The position numbers were made by a program, and so were the translations under genes. A model generated the notes under the pieces. That model saw only the letters and a list, made by a program, of their open reading frames with translations. It was not told where the DNA came from and ran no database searches. Below, in pieces: positions 1 to 10,600 of a stretch of 64,000 nt of DNA. Position 1 is the stretch's first letter. The number at the start of each line of letters is the position of its first letter. Source of the stretch: Membranipora membranacea. Lineage: Eukaryota; Bryozoa; Gymnolaemata; Cheilostomatida; Membraniporidae. Where the stretch lies: positions 3,911,001 to 3,975,000 of the forward strand of contig OU612066.1 of NCBI GenBank assembly GCA_914767715.1, given 5' to 3'.

Positions 1-671
1 TATCTTCATCGGTGTTGGATGCGGCGTAGCCGGTGTTCAGGTAAATTGATATTTTTCTATTGTCATAAAACCCTTAGCATTGATAGGGAAATTCACACAA
101 CTTGGCAAAAAATACAAAAAATTAGTTTTGCTCATTTCTCACAGGCACTGATAAAAAAATTAGAAAAAAGAATTATTTTAGTCTGCTTGGAAAATACGAA
201 AATGATCCATTGGAACACTATCCAACATAGTAAGGAGAGAATTCTAATACATCTACCAAACTCTTTCACCAATAAATATAATCTTTCAAAAGGACATATG
301 TTATCTGCCATGTTCTAACTCAGACTTGACAAAAACTTGTTTATGTTGAGTCAAATGATTAACTAGCCTATCGGCTAGATTGCCTTAGATTTTATCAACA
401 CAGTGCATAAATTTACATGCTACCAGATCCTATGTGTAGATTTGAATATTCCTAGTGTTCTCATTGACCGGTTTCAGATGTAATGATGAAGAACAATTTG
501 AACATAGCAAAAATGTGACTGCTAAAATTTTATTCCATTGAGAATATTCCTTACCCAGCCTATCAAGACCGAACTGTCATTGTAATTTGCTTCTATATTC
601 TTTTACAGCTATTTATATTCATCATTGCTGTGTGCATGTGTGTATGCATCAAACGAGAAGAGAAAGACTAA
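1..671 (+). CDS. Tetraspanin-like protein, C-terminal end (partial gene)
   Basis: This is the last part of a gene that begins upstream of the window. Two exons are visible: 1..40 (reading frame starts at base 2, donor gtaaat at 41) and 609..671 (acceptor ttttacag, stop taa). Joined in phase 0 they give a hydrophobic segment of about 25 residues, beginning IFIGVGCGVAGVQ and continuing LFIFIIAVCMCVCIK, then a short charged tail REEKD. A final membrane helix rich in Gly, Ala and juxtamembrane Cys, followed by a very short cytoplasmic tail, is what TM4 of a tetraspanin looks like; the Cys residues would be candidate palmitoylation sites. Tetraspanins organise membrane microdomains. Only about 33 residues are visible and the diagnostic CCG loop lies outside the window, so another multi-pass protein is possible. 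Confidence 0.6.
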
Positions 672-1658
672 ACAGATAATACTACTACATCAACACCAAT
701 ATGCACCAGTATACTATCATTGCACTTTCTTCAGACAAAGAGTAAAATGATTTGCCGCTCATGCAATGAAGGATCTTACATAGGAACAGCAGATGATGTT
801 TATTTCTAGCATTCATGAGCCTTGGGAAGATTCTCTAGCTGCTACATTGATCAATTAATCTATGAAGGGAGAAGACCTCCTTTCTTAGATTTGATCGATG
901 AGAAGTTATGCACCGCTTTAACACGGGGAGGCAAATCTGAATTCACATGCCGAAATAGGGCACCTTCTGTACCTTAAGTCCAAAACTCATGGACAATGCA
1001 AGATACTCCGGCTGGGTTGCAGCATAATAAAATCAATACTCATAAGAGAACACCATCAATTGTACAGGATATGAATGCATTCAACCTTTTTAATATTTAT
1101 ATTCAGACAGGATATGTTTAATAAGTTCAATTTCTCTTTTACCTCGTGACAAGATTGGGCAGATTGCGAGCTTGTTTTCAAAACTGTGTGCCCACTCAGA
1201 GTGTAAGAAAGATTGTTCTGTATAATAATTATCAATTCATGCACATGTTTATTTTTGGTACTGAACTCTTTTTCACACTTATGTTAACCAAAAATATGGA
1301 AACAAAACTTTATTTTGTTTTGTTTACATTTATATCAATCACTATTTCCAATTAGTTATATTTGTGGCGTGATAGGACATGATACCTTCAGGCACACTAA
1401 CAAGATTTTTAGACATGTTTAAACTTTTCTTGATTTTATGAATATAGATAAGTGATCTGGGTATGAGTTTTTCGATGTCATAAATCGGATCTAACATTTT
1501 TGCTCTGTTTAAAAATAAAACGTTCCATCCAAAAGAACATCTACAAGTCTATTACATTTATAACTTAATTAAACAGTGAAAATCTCTTTGGCACTTAAAA
1601 ATCATCAAAATTGAAAGACATTGACATCTGAATCAAGAATGCGATTATGAAGGCAAGT
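672..1658. other. Convergent 3' regions of the tetraspanin-like gene and GOSR2
   Basis: Non-coding as far as can be seen. It should hold the 3' UTR of the tetraspanin-like gene (+) and of GOSR2 (-). An AATAAA hexamer at 1026-1031, about 355 nt after the tetraspanin stop, is a plausible poly(A) signal on the + strand. No clear hexamer was fixed for GOSR2. The small ORFs here look like chance. Confidence 0.4.
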
Positions 1659-3236
1659 TTAAAACATGAAATACTTGATGGTTATAAACATTATGATGAG
1701 GGTGAAGACCATACCGCCGTACAATATAAACTTATCCTGTGTAGTTCTCCTTTCTATCAACCTCATCACAGTGTTACTCATACCCAGGGTAGTCATCAAA
1801 TCAAGCACCTTTTTATGAGCTGACTTCAGCGTAGACCTTTGTTCACGCAAATTGTCCAAAATACTTTGACTGGAACCGATTAGATCGTCCACGCCTCTAT
1901 TAGCATTGCCAAGGCTATTATTGTGCTGCAGAGCATGGTCAATCAAAATAGAAGTATCAGCATTGTTCGGTTTAAATGATGTCCTCATCAATGCATCTCT
2001 TTCTTTCTCCTCTTGTTCCTTCTGATTCCTTCAAAATTATTTGATCACGGTGTTTATATACAATAATTCAGAATATAATTTTGCAGGATAGGTCATGAAC
2101 GCACAAGCGAATCGGAATATTAAAACCTACCTAAAACCAGACACTGTAGCCTTTTTGCTTTGTATGATATAGCTTGAGGTATGCTGATGAGAAAGTAGCA
2201 ATGATGAATGAGAATAAGAATTTCACTCAGCTTATCTGTTAGAAACACAGGTCTACTCCAAAACCTGGGATTTTGGCAATGTTTGACTGCCCCTCTGAGT
2301 TTTTGTTGTTTTGTTTTTTGAAGGTAATTCATGGTTTAGAAGACACATCCAACTTTCAAGGTCTCTGGAGTCCAAAGAAATTTGGACAGCACTTCCCTGA
2401 GTATTCTGTTTGAAGGACTACCTCCTAAGCTGCTCATACATACCTCATTTGATGGATTTAGTCACCTGTAGCTCTTTCAGCAAACAATTTCAGTTCAAAA
2501 ATCTTTTAAAATCATGCGCAGACTTCAATTGCAACCAATCAGAAATCCTGACAACACTTAAAGCACTAAGTACAAGACATTTCATTAGTTAATACATTGG
2601 TTGTATTTCCTTAATTTATATAGTACGGACACATCATGAAAAAAGTGTTTATAAACATTGGCTATTTCTGAATTTATCCGTCTGCGCATGATTTTAAAAG
2701 ATTTTTGAACTGAAATTGTAAGCTGGAAGAGCTACAGGTGACTAAATCCATCAAATGAGGTAAGTATGAGCAGCTTAGGAGGTAGTCTTTCAAACAGAAT
2801 ACTCAAGGAAGTGCTGTCCAAATTTCTTTTGACTCCAGAGACCATGAAAGTTGGATATGTCTTCTAAACCATGAATTACCTTCAAACAACAAAAACTCAA
2901 GGGGGGCAGTCAAACATTGCCAAAATCCCAGGTTTTGGAGTAGACCTGTGGTTAGAAAATTTACCTGCGATACTGGATACTCTGCAAGGCTTGTTGGAGA
3001 TGTTTGCAATCATATTTCATCTTATCGACATGTAATTTAGCCTCTTCTCGCTTGTTTGGAGGCTCTTTCCTCACAAGATGATCTAATCTCTCACAATTGT
3101 CCATAACAATGTTTATCTGTTTTTCAATGTTTCTTTCCACAGATGCATATTCTTCACTAGAAGCCCGTTCAGCAAATGATAAACTATTTGTTATTTCATG
3201 TAAAAGCACCTTGGTTTGTTTCCCCAAACTCTCCAT
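1659..3236 (-). CDS. GOSR2: Golgi SNAP receptor complex member 2 (membrin), Qb-SNARE
   Basis: Complete gene, complement of join(1659..2028, 2965..3236), 213 aa against 212 in human GOSR2. Exon 1 starts at ATG 3236 and ends in phase 2 at CGCAG|GTAA; exon 2 starts after TTTTGAAG. The junction restores an RR-NQKEQEEKERDAL stretch that matches the human RR-HAREQQERQREEL pattern in spacing. Visible features: the N-terminal helical region with the conserved KEPPNKR motif (residues about 58-64), a SNARE motif (about 120-188) containing LREQRSTLK with the expected Gln layer, the near-invariant GMSNTVMRLIERR just before the membrane, and a C-terminal anchor (about 190-213). The protein acts in ER-Golgi and intra-Golgi vesicle fusion. 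It is divergent with PDCD11, and its intron contains a large inverted repeat. Confidence 0.95.
2246..2953. repeat. Large inverted (fold-back) repeat in the GOSR2 intron
   Basis: Left arm is about 2246-2522 and right arm about 2681-2953, reverse complements of each other over about 275 bp, separated by about 158 bp. Matching landmarks: left CACAGGTCTACTCCAAAACC against the complement of the right-arm end; ATTCATGGTTTAGAAGACA; CACCTGTAGCTCTT; and CATGCGCAGA at 2513-2522 against TCTGCGCATG at 2681-2690. The arms differ at scattered positions and by small indels. The right arm stops about 11 bp from the 5' splice site of the GOSR2 intron (exon end at 2965). No ORF, transposase or clear target-site duplication was seen, so it is either a non-autonomous fold-back/MITE-like element or a local inverted duplication. 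Confidence 0.9.
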
Positions 3237-4600
3237 GATTTCTTATCACGCGAATTCCTGGAATGAAAGAAGGGGTAAAATAACAAAATTTGCTATTTCG
3301 GATTCGAGCAATGCTATCAATACATTTCATCTCAATCAACTATAAATAAAGAATAGTTCTTATGTAATTTTAAGTGGGCTTAAACAAGCTTGACTATGAC
3401 GTACTGAAAAACTATCAAGACTATTGAACACACTTTTATAACCAGAAAGACTGCTGTTTGGTATTGCCTGTGGTGATTATTCTCAAGGCGAAAGAACCAC
3501 GCATGTACAACAACCAGAGAAAATTCCTGGGGCGGTTTCAATAGGAAATTTGGTTGGCTTTTAGTCGTGTGCGTTTCCTGTTTCTTTAGTACCCTGTGAT
3601 TTTGACAGGTTTACTGCAAAACCAGAGTCTCTTGCAATGTTTGGCCAATGAAGAGGGAGTTCATTGGTTTGGCTGCCCCTCGGGCCTGATTAATTTAGTT
3701 ATTTACCCTGTGGTGCTATGGTTTAGAAGTGGGCATCTGTTCTGTCTAGGCCTAATGTTCAGAATCGACCATTAGAAAATCACCAAACAGCCAAAGACAC
3801 ATAACTTGAAAAAATATTGGATTTTGAGCTGACTGGGCCCTACTGTCTGATTATTGTGTGTATAATAAGGTAGTAGTGAGTATCATTGTATCATTGTATA
3901 CTGATACTCAGTATCAGTACACAACAATGGTTTTTAATTTGATACTTTACTTTACCTCTAAGATTGATTGGTTAGCCACTGAATGCTTATAATTGAAAGT
4001 CTGGTAATGAAGACAACAACTTGACAGTTTTGCTAAAACTGTTCTGTCTGTAGTGTAGGTGTAATGCAAGTGTAACTCAACTGTTGAACTGATAGTGATT
4101 GATTGAATGAGAACCAGAATGTGCTGTGGTCCTGCCCCTAACATAGACTAGGTTGGTGAATCTTTGACAAATGTCACAGTGATAAATTTTGATGTCTTAT
4201 ATTGTCCTTGAGTGATGAAATTGGAACGGGCTTAATATGACCACATCATCCAAATGCACCAAATAAGACAACAAAAATCCAGTACAACACAGGGAAAACT
4301 ATTTTCCTCACAGGAAATGAAATGTGTACTATGTGGTGTAACAACACAACATTCACCAATGTTGGCCTTTATATTGACTGATTGGGCAATTCTCTAAATA
4401 ATTTGATCCTATTGGTTCATACTGAAATTTTCAGTTTTACATTTAAATATTATCATAAGATTGCTCTTGTATCAACACACGGTGTCAAGGTCAGTGTCCA
4501 TGCTGAAAAGTTCCAAAAACAACACAGTAAAGTGGGATAAAAGATTTCCATACCTTATTCCATTATAACTGCCTAGGTTCAGAGTGAATTCCACATAATA
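3237..4600. promoter_or_regulatory. Shared divergent promoter region of GOSR2 and PDCD11
   Basis: The two start codons face away from each other across 1,364 bp. The stretch must hold both 5' UTRs and promoters. No TATA box or initiator was assigned. A near-perfect inverted repeat lies at 3899-3919 (arms TACTGATACT and AGTATCAGTA around one base), close to midway between the start codons. A TTCAG at 4578-4582 could be the acceptor of a 5'-UTR intron of PDCD11. The left part includes a diverged copy of the GOSR2 intron repeat (3606-3735). Confidence 0.55.
3606..3735 (+). repeat. Third, diverged copy of the GOSR2 intron repeat, with a hairpin insertion
   Basis: The block ACAGGTTTACTGCAAAACC, followed by TTGCAATGTTT, GGCTGCCCCTC and finally ATGGTTTAGAAG, follows the same order as the left arm at 2247-2342. 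It is interrupted after TGTTT by about 27 extra bases that contain CCAATGAA-GAGGGAG-TTCATTGG (3645-3667), itself a small hairpin. The copy is in the same orientation as the left arm and more diverged than the two arms are from each other. Confidence 0.6.
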
Positions 4601-7600
4601 ATGAGCACAGAAGTGTGCTTTCCCCGAGGAGGGACAGAAAAACCGAGTAAAAAGACAGTATTCAATGAAGATGGAGAAATATCTTCAGTTACTAACTCCT
4701 CGTCCAAGAAGACCTCTTCATCTGCAACCAAATCCAAGTCCCAGGTAATAACTCATATTTAATACTAATAGGGTTAAAAGGGTATATAATGCACACCAGA
4801 CTCATCAGAGATAAGTCTTGTAGTAGTATCAACCCAAACTGTGGTATTTGTGTAAACACTATCTCGAATTAAACTAACTAAGACTTATTAGAGTTAACTC
4901 CTAGTCCTCCTTGTTGGTGTAGTAATGCTTGGAAGTGATAAAGTTAAATAATAAAGACTCTTTCCTTGCATATAAACTATTCAATTCCAGATCTATCTGA
5001 CTAGAGAGAGATCAAGGGGTAATCTTTGGTGAGAGACTTAGGCTCTAAATATGTATCAACTTACTATCTATCCATCTAATTGATTCTCAAAAATCTCCTT
5101 TGATACATCTTCATCAGCAGCTGTATAATTTCTCGATAGACCGAGAGCCCTAGTTGTTGGGCTAATTCAATTATGCACGTAGTTCTACAAAGTATAACAT
5201 ATCATCCAACTCTTCCTAATACTGTGACTATTTATATGCATATTCAAATTCTGCATTCGGTAGCAAAGGCCAGGGGTCATGTTAGATGAGATATATTTAA
5301 ATTAGATTAAAGAGAATGAAGTTACGTAAACTACATACTGGCCATCAACCTTATTTACACTATGCATAGTTAGTCTTACCAATGGAGGGAGTTCATTGGT
5401 TTCAACCCTCATACATTGAATGGGGCCTGTCATCATTCAAGGGAAGAATCATCCAATCACAGAGTAAGGATATCCTTACTCTGTGATCCAATGTTCCAGC
5501 TGCTCTTAGGTATTGTATGCGATTGTTAGTACACATATGTTAAGATAACTACATTGAGACAACCACAAAGAGTCATTCTGGAAGTAAAAAGAGCCAAAAT
5601 TGTAGCATTTATTTTTGATCTATACATGTAGTCAACCTGTCAGGACTGATATGTGTTGAGTAGGAAATGTTGATGGATAACTTTCTGTATGAATTTCCAG
5701 ACTCGTCCTGCTGGTACAGGGAAGATAGGGAAGGCAAAGACCTTCAATAAAGTGAAGGACAAAGTCAGCAAAAGTAAAACAAAGCAAGTAGAAGCAGCTG
5801 ATGACGCTACTTCCAAAGCGACTGATGACGCAGTCACCTTTGTGCCTGCCAGACTATCGACAAAGGTAAGCTCTCCATATCTCACATATCTGTTTAGATA
5901 CACATAGGAGTAAGTTATTATCAGGGACAAAGGTACAGTCACATATCACGTTACAGAAGCTGCTGTAGTTTCCAGTCCTGTATATTCGGAGAGAACGTAC
6001 GACCTAGAAGAATGTGACTTTAGATACGTGGTTTTCATCATCTGTCCTTTTTGGTGAACTAGAATGGTAATTTGTTATCGTACTTTTTGATCGGTATTAT
6101 TGCAAATTCATCTGTTCACAGAAAGTTATCAAGGGGAGCTTGCTGCTCGGAGCGATCAAAGAAATCAGAGATTACGAGATAAGGTTAAACCTTCCAAACA
6201 ATTTACTGGGAGTTGCATCCATCACTGACATGTCTGATGGTTATACTGGGCTTCTCAAAAGGTTCGCTCAGTCTGATGAAGACCCTTCAGCTTCAGAGGT
6301 GAGATAAAAATTATTACCACATTATAATTTATATGAACATGTTCTAAGAGTGCGAGGCGGTAATGTTTTGTATGCTCGCTCAATCTTACACAAGATTGTG
6401 AGATCTGTATACAAATCATAGGTTGGCATTTTTGTTTCACTGCTATGGTTTCTTGTTAATTCATATATATTTTGTAGAGTTATTGCTCTGTTGAAGTGGA
6501 GTTTCACATAAAAATGACTTGACTTCTGAGCTTTGCATAGACCGACTCGTATTTAAAGCCAGGCTCCCAAAATCATAAGTTGCCTCACCGTTCATCAACT
6601 ACCCTGTTTATTGTAGGAGTTACACTCTCTCAGTGAGATATTTACAGTAGGCCAGGTTATACCATGTGTCTGTATAGAGGAGTCAAAGGATGACAACCCT
6701 ATGATAAAACTTTCTATAAATCCTAAAGTATTACATGAGAACATGTCAACTCGATCACTGAGGCATGGCTTCGTAAGTATCACTTATCCTTTCTGGTATA
6801 CAATGAAAATCGGAGCTCTGTCATGAAGGCATTTTGTTAGTTCCAACGAATATTGCTAAAAGTGACTGATGGAATAACTCTCATTCCCGCTTTACACTTC
6901 ATTATAATAAGGAATTTCTACTGAATACCTTCCTGATTCTGTATAAGTATAACTAGTCAACGTTCCTCAGCTGCTACTGTGCTCCACAGTGTCATGGTTT
7001 GCATTTTCATGCATGCGTTTCAGGCATAAAGTGTAATATGCTCCCCACCTGATGATCACAATGATGTAGGATTTGTCCAACCAGCATACGGTGTTTCTCC
7101 TCCATCTATTATGGCAGGCATTGTAACCCTCTTACCTTTTACTGTATCAACAGGTGCTTTATGGTGCTGTCAGTGGAATAGAAGATCATGGATGTGTTAT
7201 AGATATAGGTCTGGATGGTATAACAGCATTCATGCCACTCAAAGGAACACCAGGTTTGTTCTCCAAACATATAATTATTTTGCAAACTCGTACAGTAAGG
7301 AAGACTCATGTAAGAAACCAAATATATATAATTGTATATACCGATTACAGAACACTGACAAAAATGTTCGGTTGAATGGAATAAGCCTGGAAAACAAATA
7401 AAGAAGAATTGTAATCTTAAGCTTCGCTCATAAAATTATATTTTCCATAAACACACAAAAAACATGTCCCTCGGTAAAGAATCCTGTACTTTCATTATCT
7501 ATGAAAGGATTTGCTTGTCCATACTAGTAATTTGTGGCTTCACAAGTGAGAAGTTGGCAAAAAATTTACTGTCCAATAATGTGATTGTGTGCAGCTTGGA

Positions 7601-10600
7601 CACTCACACTATCATTTTCAGATCCGTTTTGTTTTGGCTCACAGTTATTTTATCACACAGATTTGTATGTTGGGATGATGCGAAGGTTTAGAGTAACACA
7701 AGCTGATGCTGTTATGCTGGCCTCTGGAGAAGCCAGAACTATCAATGTGGCTCTGCAGACAGGCGACAACGGACAAGAGGTAGGATGTGTTTTGTGTCCT
7801 TGTGCAATTATAAAAGCGAGAGAGTTGTTGAGGTTCATATTCCAATTGATTGAGTCAGTGGACAGCTAAGAAATGTTCGCAGCAATTATTTTGTTTTTAT
7901 TCAAAAGCAAGACTAGCCTGAGTTTTGATATTCCTAGAGTTTGAAGTTGTGCTCTCTATAATTTATTGCGGGTTTGATAAACACTCCTTAGAAACGAGGT
8001 GTTTATGGTGTTTGTTGGCTTGCAAGATAAGTTAGAAATCTCAATCATTATTTTTTTGAAGCTAGATGCTTTATATCAAAATTTTCTCCAGCTGTTTTCT
8101 TGTGCTATGGATCAACTGAAAAATGATCCTCTTTATATTCGGTCTCTGTGTATTGTTTATGTGGTTTGTCTATTGTATCAAATATATTATAGGAGAAAAT
8201 GGAGTCCAAAAGTCTGGAGTTCAACTCGATTATTCCTGGCAGATTATTTGAAGGAAAAATATCGGCTTGTAAGAGAGAAGGCCTTAGTGTGACGTATGGA
8301 TCTACTAAAGGTTATGTACATGTCACCCATCTCAGTAAGAATGTCAAAGAATACACCAAGGGTCTCAAGGTACGTCTCATAACAAACATTTGGAAATTCA
8401 CTGTAGAAATGTCTATTTTACCAACCAAAATGAGCTAAGACATGTTACGGATGTAACAATATGCCCTCCTACCTAAAAATTACATCCGATAAAATATGAC
8501 CTTGGTGATCTATCATAGCTGTAATACTGTGGATGGTAACTTTCCAACAAAATCGGACATCTTCACACAATCTAAGTGCAAGATCCTGATGAAGCTAGAT
8601 AGACCAAGGTTTGGATTTTGATATCGGAACAACTAAGGTCCTAAACTTTTAGGGAAGTCATGTCTTCATATAATGATGATCGTATTGCTCCGTTCAAAAA
8701 GCATTGAGAGTACAATGTCAAATTGTAAATCATTATTATTTGGACCAGAGGCTAAATTTGATAACAATCATATCCCAAGAAGTGACAAGATTTCTGTTAC
8801 TTTCCATTGCAAGCAAAACATGTGTGAGACAGGGGGATTGCCCTGAGTAAGCTAGATATTGAAGCCCCGTAATGAAGGAGTCCAGTACATTCATAGAACA
8901 ATCTTCTTCAACTGTATCGCTAAAGAGAGAATTTTATTTGTTTGTAACTGTAACTGGTATTATCGCTATTTATATACCTACAGGAGAAGTTTCGTGTGTT
9001 GGCTGTAAACACATCGACTAAGTATATCCACCTAACAGGGCTCACATCACTTCTAGATTATATAGATGCTTTAGGAAGTGGAGCAGTCAGTGTGCCGCTG
9101 GGAGAGCCAACAATGATAACCATCAATAAAATACAAGATAAATATGCCTTCATGTCAACAGAGGACGGACAGGAATCTTATATGGGAGTAAGGATTAAAC
9201 AGATGAAGTCTTAGAAGCCTTTTGAGAACAAGAACTTGTGTCTTAGAGCTTGAGAACAAAATCTTTTTTAAATTATCAACTCCTGTGAAAACTAGTATCA
9301 GTTGAGGTAGATCTACACTCCCCATCTATTTTAATCCGTTTCTTGGCTACAACTCGATAGCTGATAGGAATGGTTTGTGTCATGCATTATTACATAAGCT
9401 TTCAGTCAATAGCAGTAGTTAGAGCCTCTTTTTGTGTGCTTGTAGATCTCCTTACTGCCAGAAAAGCTGCAAGATGCCAGAGAAGCAAAAAGGACCAAGT
9501 TGAAATGTTATTGGTATGGATGGGATTACTTAGAGGAGCGCCCGATAATCACAAGCAAACAGTGAGTCTAAGAACCTGAAATCTTTAAGTGTAAAACGCT
9601 AAGTATTTTTGGCTTAGTAATGATGATAACCGAATTGATTGACTTTTTTGTTTGATCGCAAATCATGATATAACACAAGACTTTTTATGATAATGGCAAG
9701 GCATAGGCTTAGGTAGGTCCGGATTGTTATCGTAATGCCTGAATAATGTGTTAGGAAGCGGCCGCCACCCTAACAGGCATATATATCAAAGAGTTGTGTG
9801 CTCCTTGAAGTTAGTGTTTGGTGCAGATAACTTAAAACTTTTGCTAATGATGATCAGATCACAATTTCCAATCATTTTGATCTAATCTCTTATATCTCCC
9901 TCATTTTTCAGAACTAGTTATTGTGTTACTCTGTGCCTCTGATATTTAATTACAAATAAACTGATCTGAACATTTTTAGGCCTCATTTGAAGAAAAGCAT
10001 CCTGCCGACACTGACTCCAGGGGAGTTTATAGAAGCCAAAGTAGAAAGCTTTGGAGCACAAGGTGCCAAAGTGAAGCTGGCGAGTGGTATGTACGCATTC
10101 ATACAAAACATACACCTGACCGAGGTGCCTCTAAAGAACCCAGAGAAGAAAATAAAACAGGGGCAGAAACTCCAGTGTAGAGTAAGTAAAGCGGTCAAAC
10201 AACTCATAACTTTTTACCCTCCAGTGTGAAGCTTAATCCAAGCTGAGCAAACATTATGACAAGATTAACCCAACAAACGCCTGAATGTTATTAACACCTC
10301 GTGTATGTTATTTACACCAAGTCTGTCCAGATTATCATATGCCTTCACTACACCACCCCTTCGCCCCTATATTACTTTCATATGCAGTGTATGTGGCTCA
10401 AATACAGAGGCCAGTGGAGGATCAAAGATAAACACCCATAGGATATAGTTATGTAACTAAAGCTAGCCTTGTCACGTGGCTACTAAAAATTAACTGTGCG
10501 ACAAGGCTAAACTAAGGCAGCTAAAATACGACTACTTACCATTAAACATTAAACATTGAATATAAATATTAAAATGTTAATAACTTAGAGAGGAAAGTAG

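Noticed and set aside
9620-9941. Possible C/D-box snoRNAs in PDCD11 introns (ATGATGA boxes also near 8583, 17678, 26727, 32431 and 36500)
   Set aside because: None has a CTGA box at a suitable distance together with a terminal stem. PDCD11-type genes can host snoRNAs, so a covariance-model scan would be needed to exclude them.
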